This document shows, one piece after another, positions 29,529 to 40,735 of a stretch of DNA of 64,000 bases (positions are counted from its first letter, which is position 1; every line of letters begins with the position of its first letter). Made by a program: the position numbers and the translations under genes. The notes below the pieces were generated by a model. That model made no database searches. It was not told where the DNA came from and was given only the letters and a program-made list of their open reading frames with translations. Origin of the DNA: Thioploca sp. (GTDB taxonomy: Bacteria > Pseudomonadota > Gammaproteobacteria > Beggiatoales > Beggiatoaceae); contig DAOUSL010000004.1 of assembly GCA_030627235.1 (NCBI GenBank), forward strand, positions 1 through 64,000. Reading direction: 5' to 3'.

Positions 29529-30051
29529 CTACAAATAACTCACACCAACTTTTACAAACACCGCCAAATTCAACACAAAAAATATCCAAGGAATCTTAGT
29601 TTCTATATTAGTAAACGGCTGATAAACTCTAGTATTCTCACCACGTTCCCCAACTTCCCACTCAGCATCATAAGGAGCAATCGGCAAATGTTGTTCAATA
29701 TGATGAATCACCTTAAACTTAGCCGAATTTAGTTGCCCATAAGAACGTAACAACCTATACCAAACAATACAAAGAATCATCCCTAAGACACTAATAATCA
29801 AATAAAAAATCATTAGTTTGACTAGAATCAACTCCTAATTTAGCCCCCAAATAAACCCCAAACTGCACATAACCAAGCACCGCAATAACAGCACTGTTAA
29901 TAGTCAGAAAAAACGAATTAGTATTATGCCGCCGACTACTAATCCTATCCGCCATTTCCACATACAGCTTATATATTTCCAAATAATGAGCTTGATAATT
30001 ATCACCATACCTATCTACACTAACTTTAAACAATTTTTCATCAATATTCAT
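29529..30051 (-). pseudogene. RipA-family-like membrane protein split by a frameshift
   Basis: ORF 29791..30051 (YKLYVEMADRISSRRHNTNSFFLTINSAVIAVLGYVQFG) and ORF 29529..29831 (FYLIISVLGMILCIVWYRLLRSYGQLNSAKFKVIHHIEQHLPIAPYDAEW) join at a T6 run. Confidence 0.65.
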
Positions 30052-30115
30052 AATATTACCTTGTTAAGTTCGTAAGAACCTTTTAAAAAATTATTTAGAA
30101 TTCTAAATATACTCG

Positions 30116-30170
30116 ACTATCAAGATGTAGAGACAAGGCATGCCTTGTCTCTACAAGAAAACTTGATAGT
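30116..30170. repeat. Nested palindromic repeat
   Basis: GTAGAGACAAGGCATGCCTTGTCTCTAC (30127-30154, perfect 28-bp palindrome) inside ACTATCAAG/CTTGATAGT. Confidence 0.9.
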
Positions 30171-30573
30171 CAAGATATAGCAGTTGTAGCACAGACCTTA
30201 ATGATATACAATTTAATATTATTGAAAAATACCTACCATTGCCATCAGCAGATTGATAGTAAATCAGTTCCACCGATTTCATCGGTGGCTATTCACATTT
30301 AACCTCTTCGAGGTTTATTAACCCCAACAGGGTGGAACATGAATAGCCATAGGTGAAACCTATGGAACTATGGAACTCCGAATCTTTATCTTAAATCCTA
30401 TGCTATAATTAAATTTATGGAATATACATACTTACCGAATAATTCTTTAAATACGAATAATATGTGTATTAATACGGCTTACGAGTTGAAGAAATCGTAA
30501 AAAAATAATATACTCAAGACCAAGAGATATTTATTCAAAATATGATAGCTTTACAAATGATATAAATAAAATT

Positions 30574-32439
30574 ATGTTCAAACCATTGTCAATGCGATAT
30601 ATTTCCCTCAAAATATTAACTGAGGATGCTCCTGTAATAGCCCAATTATTAGCCAATTGTGGCATGTTTAATCCTGAAATAAATGAACAATTGTCAGAAC
30701 AACCAGGAAAAGATTATCGCAACTTATTTAATCAAGCTAAAACTCGTTTGCATAAGATTATGGCATATGTATCCTTTACTGAGCCTACGACAAATATTTT
30801 ACGACCAACATCCATTGGTGAATTACAAAAAAATAATAAAAAATTAGGCGAAATTTGGATACAATTATCTGAATTAGAAGAACAATTACATAAAATAAAT
30901 GAAAAAGAAAATAGTTTAAAGAATTTATTAGAAACTTTAACTATCTTCAAGAATTTAGATATAAATTTAGCTTTATTTCAAAAATCAGCCAAATTTTTAA
31001 ACTTACATATTGGTACAATCCCATTAGAAAATATTGAACAATGTCAAGAAGCAATTGGATTAGCAGAACATTTACTGGATATTTTTCACCGTGATGAAAA
31101 TATAGCCTATTTTGTAGTTGCTGGCCCTTTAACTCAACAAGATAAAGTTAAAGCTATTTTAGAACATGCCGATTTTCAAACATTAAATATACCAGAACAA
31201 TTTCATTCTCATCCACAACAAGTACATGCTGATTTAACTATTCAACTACAGCAATTACAAGCACAAACTAAAACTATAAATAATAATATCCAAGCATTAA
31301 TTCTTAAAAATAAAGATTTTTTACAACAAATCTATCAAAATTTAAATAATGCTTCTGCTTATGCCGAATTAAGTGAAACTATTAGAGGTCAAGGAAGATT
31401 AGCTTTAATCGAAGGTTGGATTCCTAAAACTGATGTGACAACTTTAGAAGCAACTTTAACTGAAAAATTAGCTTCTCCATTTGTATTTAGTAGCCGCAAA
31501 CCAACTCCAGCAGAATATCGACAAGTACCATCATTAATACGCCATCATCCTTATTTAGCTCCATTTGCAGATTTAGTAAACAATTATGGTACACCTCGTT
31601 ACGGTGAATTTGATCCAACTTTATTATTTACTGCTACTTTTATCTTAATGTTTGGTAGCATGTTTGGTGATGTTGGACATGGAGCTTTAATTGTTGGAGC
31701 TGGCTTGTATTGGCGAACTAAATTTACTCCATTTTTCCTAGCTGCTGGAACTTCTTCTATAATATTTGGTTTTTTATACGGCAGTATTTTCGGCTTTGAG
31801 GAAGTTGTCATGCCAGCTTTATGGTTGTCACCAATTCATAATCCGAATATAATGTTAGAAATTGCTTTATATTGGGGTTGTGGTTTTGTGTTGCTGGCAA
31901 CTATGATAACTGTGGTTAATCGTTGGCGAGAAGGAAACTATGCTGCTGCGTTATTAAATAATACTGGAATAGCTGGTATCTGTCTGTACATAGGAGGATT
32001 TATCGCTATTAAGCAGTGGATGCAAACCGATAATTTTTCCACCGATCAACAGCTATTTATAGCAATACCATTGTTAATAATTTTGAGTTACAAATGGTAT
32101 GAAAACAAAATGCCATTGGCAGAACGAATTTTAGTAACTTTGATTGAAGGATTAGAATCATTACTCAATTATTTGGCCAATACCTTATCATTTTTAAGAG
32201 TTGCCGCTTTTAGCCTTAACCACGCAGCGTTAGCTATAGCAGTGTTTACCTTGGCTGGAATGATGGGAAGCCCAGCTGATTGGTTAGTAATTATTTTGGG
32301 TAATTTATTTATCGTGATACTGGAAGGGGCTATTGTTACCATTCAAGTTCTAAGATTAGAATATTATGAGGGATTTTCTCGTTTTTTTAGTGGGGATGGT
32401 AGAGAATTTAAACCTTTAACTTCTAAGATTTTAAACTGA
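30574..32439 (+). CDS. V-type ATP synthase subunit I
   Basis: 621 aa; soluble coiled N-terminus, C-terminal TM region with FGSMFGDVGHGALIVGAGL, LSFLRVAAFSLNHAALAIAVF, YYEGFSRFFSGDGREFKPL. Confidence 0.9.
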   Translation: MFKPLSMRYISLKILTEDAPVIAQLLANCGMFNPEINEQLSEQPGKDYRNLFNQAKTRLHKIMAYVSFTEPTTNILRPTSIGELQKNNKKLGEIWIQLSELEEQLHKINEKENSLKNLLETLTIFKNLDINLALFQKSAKFLNLHIGTIPLENIEQCQEAIGLAEHLLDIFHRDENIAYFVVAGPLTQQDKVKAILEHADFQTLNIPEQFHSHPQQVHADLTIQLQQLQAQTKTINNNIQALILKNKDFLQQIYQNLNNASAYAELSETIRGQGRLALIEGWIPKTDVTTLEATLTEKLASPFVFSSRKPTPAEYRQVPSLIRHHPYLAPFADLVNNYGTPRYGEFDPTLLFTATFILMFGSMFGDVGHGALIVGAGLYWRTKFTPFFLAAGTSSIIFGFLYGSIFGFEEVVMPALWLSPIHNPNIMLEIALYWGCGFVLLATMITVVNRWREGNYAAALLNNTGIAGICLYIGGFIAIKQWMQTDNFSTDQQLFIAIPLLIILSYKWYENKMPLAERILVTLIEGLESLLNYLANTLSFLRVAAFSLNHAALAIAVFTLAGMMGSPADWLVIILGNLFIVILEGAIVTIQVLRLEYYEGFSRFFSGDGREFKPLTSKILN

Positions 32440-32568
32440 TGGATAATATTTATAATAACTTATAATTTGATTAAAATTAATCGATTACCATCTATTAAAA
32501 TACATATTATAAAACTACTTTATAACTAAAAATTGGATTTATTCTAACCTAGATTCTTAACAGATTAT

Positions 32569-33531
32569 ATGAATTTAAATTTTCTTGATTTTGAACAACC
32601 TATTGCTGAATTAGAAGCTAAAATTGATGAATTACGCTATGTTGATGGTGATAATGAAATTAACATTAGTGATGAAATAGCTCGTCTGCAAATTAAATGT
32701 GAAGAGCTAACTCGTAAAATTTTTTCTAATTTATCAGCTTGGCAAATATCCCAATTATCTCGTCATCCTAGACGACCATATTTGCTTGATTATATTGAAC
32801 TGATTTTTACTGATTTTGAAGAATTACATGGTGATCGAGCTTTTGCTGATGATTTAGCTATGGTTGGTGGTTTAGCTAGATTAAAAGGTAAGTCAGTAAT
32901 GGTAATTGGTCATCAAAAAGGGCGAGATACCAAAGATAAAATCCAACGAAATTTTGGAATGCCACGGCCAGAAGGCTATAGGAAAGCTTTACGATTGATG
33001 CAAATGGCCGAACGGTTTAAAATTCCAATTCTTACTTTTATTGATACTCCAGGAGCTTATCCAGGTGTAGATGCGGAAGAACGTGGACAAAGTGAAGCTA
33101 TTGCACGTAATTTGTATGTTATGGCTGGGTTAAAAACACCTATTATCTGTACTATTATTGGTGAAGGTGGTTCTGGTGGAGCATTAGGAATTGGAGTTGG
33201 TGATAAAATATGTATGTTTGAATATAGTACATATTCAGTTATTTCTCCAGAAGGTTGTGCTTCTATATTATGGAAGAGTGCTGACAAAGCTTCAGATGCA
33301 GCCGCTGCTATGAAAATGACTTCTCAACATTTAAAAGGACTTGGTTTAATCGATATTATTATTCCAGAACCTTTGGGTGGAGCTCATCAAAATATTAAAA
33401 TGATGGCAGATAATTTAAGCTCTGTACTACATGAAAATTTAGAAGAACTGAACCAAAAAAGTAATGACGAACTAGTTCAGAGTCGTTATCAGAAATTTAT
33501 GGAATTTGGAACATTTGATGAAGGTAATTAA
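32569..33531 (+). CDS. accA: Acetyl-CoA carboxylase carboxyltransferase subunit alpha
   Basis: 320 aa; [48 protein letters not shown]. Confidence 0.97.
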   Translation: MNLNFLDFEQPIAELEAKIDELRYVDGDNEINISDEIARLQIKCEELTRKIFSNLSAWQISQLSRHPRRPYLLDYIELIFTDFEELHGDRAFADDLAMVGGLARLKGKSVMVIGHQKGRDTKDKIQRNFGMPRPEGYRKALRLMQMAERFKIPILTFIDTPGAYPGVDAEERGQSEAIARNLYVMAGLKTPIICTIIGEGGSGGALGIGVGDKICMFEYSTYSVISPEGCASILWKSADKASDAAAAMKMTSQHLKGLGLIDIIIPEPLGGAHQNIKMMADNLSSVLHENLEELNQKSNDELVQSRYQKFMEFGTFDEGN

Positions 33532-33616
33532 TATCTCAATTAAGCAATCTCTTTGGTTGAAACATAAATTTTCTAAAACCATTTTTTTCATATAGTTAAA
33601 CTTTAAATATATAATT

Positions 33617-34378
33617 ATGTTAGCTAAAAGAATTATTCCATGTCTTGATGTTGATGCTGGTCGAGTTGTTAAAGGTGTCAAATTTGTAAATATCCGGGAT
33701 GCTGGTGATCCGGTTGAAATTGCTAAACGTTATGATGAGCAAGGGGCGGATGAGGTGACTTTTTTAGACATCACGGCTAGTTCTGATAACCGGAATACCA
33801 TGATACATGTTGTAGAAGAAGTTGCTAGCCAAGTATTCATTCCATTAACAGTTGGTGGTGGAATTCGAGAATTAGCTGATATTAGACGAATGCTGAATGC
33901 TGGGGCTGATAAAGTAGCTATCAATACGGCTGCTATCTTTAATCCTGAGTTTGTTCAAGAAGCTACAGCTCATTTTGGTTCTCAATGTATTGTAGTAGCC
34001 ATTGATGCAAAACAGGTTGATGATACTCCACGTTGGGAAATTTTTACTCATGGAGGACGTAAAGCAACTGGAATAAATGCTGTAGAATGGGCTAAAAAAA
34101 TGACTGATTTTGGAGCTGGGGAAATTCTGCTTACTAGTATGGATCGTGATGGTACTAGAAATGGATTTGATTTAAATTTAACTCGGACTATTAGTGAATC
34201 AGTTCGAGTTCCGGTGATTGCATCTGGTGGAGTTGGAACGTTAGAACATTTAGCGGAAGGAGTTATCAAAGGTAAAGCAGATGCAGTATTAGCAGCTAGT
34301 ATCTTTCATTTTGGAGAATATACTATCACTGAAGCAAAACAAGTTATGGCGGCTAGAGGTATTGAAGTTCGCTTATAA
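33617..34378 (+). CDS. hisF: Imidazole glycerol phosphate synthase subunit HisF
   Basis: 253 aa; [31 protein letters not shown]-type GVGTLEH. Confidence 0.97.
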   Translation: MLAKRIIPCLDVDAGRVVKGVKFVNIRDAGDPVEIAKRYDEQGADEVTFLDITASSDNRNTMIHVVEEVASQVFIPLTVGGGIRELADIRRMLNAGADKVAINTAAIFNPEFVQEATAHFGSQCIVVAIDAKQVDDTPRWEIFTHGGRKATGINAVEWAKKMTDFGAGEILLTSMDRDGTRNGFDLNLTRTISESVRVPVIASGGVGTLEHLAEGVIKGKADAVLAASIFHFGEYTITEAKQVMAARGIEVRL

Positions 34379-34387
34379 ATTAAATCG

Positions 34388-34418
34388 GTAGATGGAAGTT
34401 AGAAAATTGTTCCACTTC
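34388..34418. terminator. Hairpin downstream of hisF
   Basis: GATGGAAGT...ACTTCCATC inverted repeat. Confidence 0.4.
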
Positions 34419-34636
34419 CATCACCATCGTCATAAATACTTTTATACTAGGAGTGCCAAAACTAGTTAACAGTAGTATAACTTTTTAAAAACATGAGTGA
34501 ATCTTTATAATAATATACTAGAAATAATCATGCCATTTTAGAATAAGTTTATTATTCAGCATGTTATGCTAGTATTGAGTAATTTAGTTAATAACTATTG
34601 TGTTATATAACCCACTTCTGAGTTTTTTATAGTAAA

Positions 34637-36325
34637 TTATTTAGTAAAATATAAATATAACAATATCAAATTGCTAATAGCAAAAAATATAGTCGTGCGT
34701 TTCCAAAATGTTATTGGATTACGTTCTCGTAAAGGAAGTGAACGAGGATGAGAAAGGTCGTATAAAAATTCTGATAATGTTTCATAACGTCTAGTTGGAT
34801 AAGGATTAACCGCTTTCTTTAGAGAACTATCTAACCATAGTGGCAAGTCTTGATTATAACGGCAAGCTGAAATATATTTCAATTTATTCGGATCCATTTT
34901 AGGATCATCACCATAAGGCAATTTGTTGGTCATCATCTCATAAGCAATCACTCCTAAAGAAAAAATATCAGAGCGGGTAGTACCAGTATGACCTTGAAAA
35001 TATTCTGGAGCAGTATAATTGCGAGTTCCTAATAAATTAATCCTTTCAATTGGTGTACTAATTTCTTCAAGACCAGCAATTTTAGTAGAACCAAAGTCAA
35101 TCAACTTAATAGTTCCATGTTTATCAACCATGATATTTTCTGGTTTTAAATCTTGATGTAGCATTTCCATCCGATGGAATGCACGTAAACCAGAAGCAAT
35201 TTGTTCAATAATAGCTCTCACTTCACTCAATGGTGGTTGAGTATTCTCTTCCATCCACTCTCGTAAAGTATGACCTTGAATATGCTCAGAAACATAGTAT
35301 AAACACTGACGATGCCGTTTATGTTCATAAACTTTCATCACATGCGGGTGAGTCAAACGTTTACCAATCCATTCCTCATGCAAAAATCTATCAATATAAC
35401 CTGGATCGTCATCGTAATTAATAGAAGGAGTTTTTAATACGACTTGTTTCTGAGTTTCCTCATCTAAGGCTAAATATACTTGAGTACGATTACTTGCATA
35501 AAGTTCTCGTAATATATGATAACCATCTAAGCGCATACCCTGCGATAATGGTGGAGGAAAAGGTAATTCAGTTAATTTTTTATAAACTGCGTTAGGGTCT
35601 TGAGTTGGTAAGCCATCAATTCTTACTATTTGACAAGTTAAATTATCAGGACTTTCATTGGCAAAAGCGGTTGAAACTATTTTTTGGCAGGCTTTTTCTA
35701 AATCTGGTAAATTTTCATGAATGATATCAACAATGACTTCACTACTAACATATTCATGAACTCCATCTGTAGTAAACAGAAATAAGTCGTCTACATCTAT
35801 GCTAGTGCTACTATAATCTATATCTAGGTGTAATTCAATTCCCATCGCCCTAGACAGGTATTCTTGCCCTTGTGCCACCCTAACATGATGATCCTTAGTT
35901 AAACAGTTTAGTTCTTTGCCTCTTAAATGCTGAATTCGTGAATCACCAATATGGAATACATGACCAGTATTTGATTTGATAATCAAGGCACTAAAGGTAG
36001 TAACTAAACCTTTATTCGTTCCATATAAATGATAACCTTGTCCATATAACCAACGATTAAGAGCAGTAAGAATTTTTTGAGCAGCAGTTTTTACACTCCA
36101 AGATTCTGGAGTACTAAAATAATCATTAAGGAAACCTTTAACACTATATTCACTAGCTTTATCTCCTGCTTCACTACTACTTACTCCGTCAGCAATTACA
36201 GCTGCTATTCCTTTAGTAGTTAGCAACGGCTCAGGTGGTGTCATCACCCCAAAAGAGTCTTGATTTTTAGCTTTACGTCCTGCTTCTGAATAGCTACCAG
36301 TTGTAATTGAAAGTGTGCTTGGCAT
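34637..36325 (-). CDS. Bifunctional PP2C phosphatase / Ser-Thr protein kinase
   Basis: 562 aa; N-terminal PP2C (AVIADGVSSSEAGDKASE, GDSRIQHLRG), C-terminal kinase (LHQDLKPENIMVDKHGTIKLIDFGS), C-terminal TM. Confidence 0.93.
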   Translation of the reverse strand: MPSTLSITTGSYSEAGRKAKNQDSFGVMTPPEPLLTTKGIAAVIADGVSSSEAGDKASEYSVKGFLNDYFSTPESWSVKTAAQKILTALNRWLYGQGYHLYGTNKGLVTTFSALIIKSNTGHVFHIGDSRIQHLRGKELNCLTKDHHVRVAQGQEYLSRAMGIELHLDIDYSSTSIDVDDLFLFTTDGVHEYVSSEVIVDIIHENLPDLEKACQKIVSTAFANESPDNLTCQIVRIDGLPTQDPNAVYKKLTELPFPPPLSQGMRLDGYHILRELYASNRTQVYLALDEETQKQVVLKTPSINYDDDPGYIDRFLHEEWIGKRLTHPHVMKVYEHKRHRQCLYYVSEHIQGHTLREWMEENTQPPLSEVRAIIEQIASGLRAFHRMEMLHQDLKPENIMVDKHGTIKLIDFGSTKIAGLEEISTPIERINLLGTRNYTAPEYFQGHTGTTRSDIFSLGVIAYEMMTNKLPYGDDPKMDPNKLKYISACRYNQDLPLWLDSSLKKAVNPYPTRRYETLSEFLYDLSHPRSLPLRERNPITFWKRTTIFFAISNLILLYLYFTK

Positions 36326-36351
36326 AGTGAGGAATAAGTATTGATAAAATG

Positions 36352-36371
36352 GTGGGCAAATTTGCCCACCT
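36352..36371. terminator. Palindromic hairpin between narK-like gene and kinase/phosphatase gene
   Basis: GGTGGGCAAATTTGCCCACC. Confidence 0.5.
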
Positions 36372-36403
36372 GTTAAAGAACCATAATTAGTTCTTTTACA
36401 TTA

Positions 36404-37900
36404 TTAATGAACGTCGATCATTTGGACTGTACCATCAGGTAAAACCTCAGCCATTTGGCCAGATGGCTCATCGAAAAATACAGCTACAATTACAAGTACG
36501 ACTAAAGCTGCAGCACCAATTGTTAAGAAGAATGTAGAAGTTTCAACAAATGATAATACAGTCAAGAAAACAACTGCACCAACATTACCAAAAGCACCAG
36601 TTAGTCCAGCTATTTGTCCAGTCATACGGCGTTGAATGATTGGTACTACGGCAAATACAGCACCTTCACCAGCCATAACAAACATTGAACAGAACATAGT
36701 AACAGCTACTGCTCCAATAATCCACCATGTGTTAGTAATCAAACTCATTAAGAAATACCCAAGAGCTAAACCAGCAAGTAAGATTAATAAGGCTTTTTTA
36801 CGCCCAAAATTATCGCTGAAGAAACCACCTACAGGACGAGCAATTAAGTTTACAAAAGCGTAACTAGCTGCAATCATACCAGCATAAACTTGATTCATCC
36901 AAGGTACTGTTTCAGTGAAGGTATCCAGGAAGAATAAAGGTAGCATTGAAACTACTGCTAATTCAGAACCAAAAGTACAGAAATATGATATATTCAACAT
37001 AGCAACTTGTTTGAATTTATAACGGTGAATTTCTGGTACTGGAGTTGTGAAAATATCTTTGTTGATTTTATAAATATGATAGGTTTGAAATAAATACAAA
37101 GCTACCAAACCAGCATAAATTGAATTAGATTGAAATTCAGTTATCATGCTTAAATTAGCTGGAGATAATTTCCATACTAAAATTGCCAAAGCTAAATATA
37201 AAGGAATATTCATTAACAAGTAGAGGAAGAAATCTCCAGGACTAGTAACTTCCATCGCACCAGTTTTGTTAGGTTTGAAATAAGTAGAGCCACGTGGAGT
37301 ATCCCTAACGTTAATATAGTAAATGATAGAATAAACTAAAGCTACACAACCACTTAAACCAAGGGCATATCTCCAACCATTTGCAGGATCAATTAAACCA
37401 CCTAAAATCATTGCAACAACTGGCAAGGTAAGAGCAGCACCGGCTGAACCAAAGTTACCCCAACCACCATAAATACCTTCCGCTAAACCAACTTGCTTGG
37501 CTGGAAACCATTCACCAATCATGCGAATTCCAATTACAAATCCAGCTCCAACAAAAGCTAATAAGAACCGCATAAATGCCATTTGTTCAAAGGTTTGAGT
37601 TAAGGAAAAACCAATACATAAAAAACCAGAAATAATCAACAATATTGTATACATGATACGAGGGCCAAATTTATCAACCAACATACCAACAATAATTCGT
37701 GACGGAATAGTTAATGCCACGTTCAAAATCATCAACACTTTTATTTGTTGACTAGTTAATCCTAACGCATCTCTAATGGAACCCATTAAAGGAGCGGCAT
37801 TAAACCAGATGTAGAAACTAATGAAGAAAGCAAACCACGTAAAGTGGAGAGTCCGGATTCTTTCGGACTTTAAGTTAAATAAATTAATATTTTCAGACAT
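36404..37900 (-). CDS. NarK/NasA-type nitrate/nitrite MFS transporter
   Basis: 498 aa; [48 protein letters not shown]. Confidence 0.85.
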   Translation of the reverse strand: MSENINLFNLKSERIRTLHFTWFAFFISFYIWFNAAPLMGSIRDALGLTSQQIKVLMILNVALTIPSRIIVGMLVDKFGPRIMYTILLIISGFLCIGFSLTQTFEQMAFMRFLLAFVGAGFVIGIRMIGEWFPAKQVGLAEGIYGGWGNFGSAGAALTLPVVAMILGGLIDPANGWRYALGLSGCVALVYSIIYYINVRDTPRGSTYFKPNKTGAMEVTSPGDFFLYLLMNIPLYLALAILVWKLSPANLSMITEFQSNSIYAGLVALYLFQTYHIYKINKDIFTTPVPEIHRYKFKQVAMLNISYFCTFGSELAVVSMLPLFFLDTFTETVPWMNQVYAGMIAASYAFVNLIARPVGGFFSDNFGRKKALLILLAGLALGYFLMSLITNTWWIIGAVAVTMFCSMFVMAGEGAVFAVVPIIQRRMTGQIAGLTGAFGNVGAVVFLTVLSFVETSTFFLTIGAAALVVLVIVAVFFDEPSGQMAEVLPDGTVQMIDVH

Positions 37901-38514
37901 TCAAGTAAATCCTCAGTGGGTTGAGCTTACTATATAAATAAATTATCACATGATATATTTTAGGTAATCACAAAATTATCAATCTCATCCAATACAACTT
38001 TTGAGAGTACCATATAAATCTTGGTAAATAACATAGATAATATGAGTTATAAACTATCATCTTCTATAATTCTGTGAAGATCAATAGAAAACTAAAAACC
38101 ATTATATATAATTTATCTCAAGCTTAATATTATAATGATTTCTATATTTAATAAGCGGAAAAATATTATCAACGTTATTGATAAAAAGCAAGGAAAAAAT
38201 TATATAATTATATTAATACACAGAGTAAAACTCATTTATATTTATTATAAATTGATTAATTAAGCATAAAAACAAAATAATTCAATGAATTAATATATTA
38301 GTATTTGCTTATATTTTATTTATTTAGGTATGAATACAAAAATTTGTAAGTTTTATTAATAATATCAATTTTTATTCTAAAACAAGGTAATGACGTTGTT
38401 TTAAAGCAACTTTTGTGGTAAAAAAATAATTCGACAACATTTGTGGTAAAAATATCTATATATGTAAATATGGATAGCAAATCAAGCTTGCTAACTCATT
38501 TATATTTAAACAAA

Positions 38515-38820
38515 TTAAATATATTTTTTATGTTCTTTACGTCTAGTTCCTGCTCTTTGAGTAATTAATCCTTTAACAGCCTCTAAATCAGAAATTTCTA
38601 AAGTAGGGTAACTTAAATTTAACGGTTTTAAAAAATATTTTTCATTGTCAATGATTAATTGTCTAAAAATATATTCTTCGTCATGCATAGCTAATACATA
38701 AGAACCACTTTCAATTACACCATCTGGTTCAATAATAATAATATGCCCTTCTTTAAACTCAGGTAACATACTATCTCCTAAGACTTGTAAGGCAAATGGC
38801 TCTCTTCCACAATTATTCAT
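38515..38820 (-). CDS. S24 (LexA-like) peptidase-fold protein without DNA-binding domain
   Basis: 101 aa; FALQVLGDSMLPEFKEGHIIIIEPDG; EEYIFRQL at the usual lysine position. Confidence 0.75.
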   Translation of the reverse strand: MNNCGREPFALQVLGDSMLPEFKEGHIIIIEPDGVIESGSYVLAMHDEEYIFRQLIIDNEKYFLKPLNLSYPTLEISDLEAVKGLITQRAGTRRKEHKKYI

Positions 38821-38823
38821 ATT

Positions 38824-39204
38824 TTATGGTAAATTGATTAAAATAGGAGGTGTCCAACCAGTGGTCACATGTTCTACTACAATAGTTGTATAAATTCCTC
38901 CTCTAACATTAAATTCAGATCGTAAACGCATAAAATTTGGCTTACATATTTGTACCAAATCATTTAAAATCTGATTAGTAACAGCTTCATGAAAAGCCCC
39001 ATCATTTCGATATGACCATATGTAATTTTTTAATGATTTTAATTCTATACATAGTTCTTTTGGGACATAATCTAAAAACAGAGTTGCAAAATCAGGCTGA
39101 CCAGTTTTAGGACATAAACAAGTAAACTCAGGAACACGAATATGAATAGTATAATCACGTTCTTGGTTTGGATTAGAAAAAGTTTCAATCTGATTAGTTG
39201 ACAT
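38824..39204 (-). CDS. queF: NADPH-dependent 7-cyano-7-deazaguanine reductase (short QueF)
   Basis: 126 aa; [47 protein letters not shown]. Confidence 0.95.
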   Translation of the reverse strand: MSTNQIETFSNPNQERDYTIHIRVPEFTCLCPKTGQPDFATLFLDYVPKELCIELKSLKNYIWSYRNDGAFHEAVTNQILNDLVQICKPNFMRLRSEFNVRGGIYTTIVVEHVTTGWTPPILINLP

Positions 39205-39313
39205 AAAATGTTTAAATATAATCTTTTGATTGTTATATCAAATTTTGGATAAAATTAAGTATACAAAGTTATCTAAATATATTTTTTATAATTAGAATTA
39301 TTTATAGTAAATT

Positions 39314-40258
39314 TTAATTCTCACTTTGCTTCAACATGGCTTGTCGTTGTTGTTCACAAAAATCATCAGCAGCATTATAACCTTGACTTTTTAAACTATG
39401 GTTACGTACAGCACATTCAAGCAAAACTGCTAAATTACGCCCTGGAGCTACTGGAAGAGAAATTTCAGGAATATCAGTTCCTAATACTGTCCTAACTCTA
39501 TAATCTCCTTGTAAACGATCAATATTTTTTAAATCAACTGCTGTCATATGACGTAATTGTACAATTAGACGTAAATCTTTATCTTTTTCTGTAGCACTAT
39601 CACCAAATAATGCTTGGACATTTAAAACTCCAAGTCCTCTTACTTCTAAAAAGGCATTCATACCTAGAGGACAAGTACCAACTATTATTTGTGGTTGAGT
39701 TTTAGAAAATTCTGGGGCATCATCAGCAATTAAACGATGTCCACGACTCACCAATTCTAAAGCCAATTCACTCTTACCAGTTCCACTATCTCCCATAATC
39801 AGAACTCCTGTTCCCAATACATCCATAAATACACCATGTAATGTAATGTGTTGAGAAAGTAATCTAGTAATAGTTGTATATAAATAATTAATAACTACTT
39901 CACCAGACAATTCTGAAGTTAGTATGGGAACTTTATAATGTTCGGCGGCTTTCCTTAAATCTTGTGGTATTGTAGAATAATCAACTAAAATAATACAAGC
40001 TAGACTACTATTTTTAAATAACTGAGTAATAGTATTTTTGTAAAAATCTTTATCCAAATTATTTAAATAAGCAAATTCATGAATACCAATAATTTGAATT
40101 TGAGGAGGATGAATAAGATTTAGATAACTAACATTAGCAAGTTTTTGATTATGTTCTAAAACTAATGCACGTTGGTTATCATCTTGTTCTACTAACCATG
40201 TTAATGCAAGATCATGTGCATGTTGTTCAAATAGTTCGGTAATACTGAGTTTAACCAT
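39314..40258 (-). CDS. hprK: HPr kinase/phosphorylase
   Basis: 314 aa; GVLIMGDSGTGKSELALELVSRGHRLIADDAPEF, EVRGLGVLNV. Confidence 0.95.
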   Translation of the reverse strand: MVKLSITELFEQHAHDLALTWLVEQDDNQRALVLEHNQKLANVSYLNLIHPPQIQIIGIHEFAYLNNLDKDFYKNTITQLFKNSSLACIILVDYSTIPQDLRKAAEHYKVPILTSELSGEVVINYLYTTITRLLSQHITLHGVFMDVLGTGVLIMGDSGTGKSELALELVSRGHRLIADDAPEFSKTQPQIIVGTCPLGMNAFLEVRGLGVLNVQALFGDSATEKDKDLRLIVQLRHMTAVDLKNIDRLQGDYRVRTVLGTDIPEISLPVAPGRNLAVLLECAVRNHSLKSQGYNAADDFCEQQRQAMLKQSEN

Positions 40259-40712
40259 GATGCCATTGAGTTAAAAGCTTAAATTTATCTTGACAGTTTT
40301 TAGTATCGCGTAATTTATCACGAAAATTATTTTCTTGAAACATACCAGCTAATTGAGCCAATATTTCTAAATGTTCTTCGGTAGAATTTTCTGGTACCAT
40401 TAGTGCGAATAATAAATCAACTGGTTGTTTATCAAGAGCTCCAAAATCAACCCCTGTTTCAAGTTGTAAAAATGCTGCTAAAGTCACATCACAGTTTACA
40501 ACTCTTGCATGTGGAATTGCAACTCCATGACCTATAGCAGTACTTCCAAGACGTTCTCGTATTAATAAACTATCAAAAATATCATGACTAGAAAGTTCAA
40601 TATTTTCTTCTTGAGCTAATAATCTACTAAAGTATTCAAAAACTCTTTTTTTGCTAGTCACTTCAACGTGGCATAGCATTCGTTCTGGAGTCAGAATATT
40701 TGAAATTTGCAT
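40251..40712 (-). CDS. ptsN: PTS IIA-like nitrogen regulatory protein
   Basis: 153 aa; GSTAIGHGVAIPHARV, ALMVPENSTEEHLEILAQLA. Confidence 0.92.
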   Translation of the reverse strand: MQISNILTPERMLCHVEVTSKKRVFEYFSRLLAQEENIELSSHDIFDSLLIRERLGSTAIGHGVAIPHARVVNCDVTLAAFLQLETGVDFGALDKQPVDLLFALMVPENSTEEHLEILAQLAGMFQENNFRDKLRDTKNCQDKFKLLTQWHHG

Positions 40713-40735
40713 GTTTATTTTAGTTTCATAAAGAA

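Noticed and set aside
29791-29810. Programmed -1 frameshift at T TTT TTA in the RipA-like gene
   Set aside because: The heptamer fits the -1 slippery pattern, but the downstream coding frame is +1, and a -1 shift hits a stop almost immediately
39205-39313. preQ1 riboswitch upstream of queF
   Set aside because: Leader is plain AT-rich sequence without the expected pseudoknot motif
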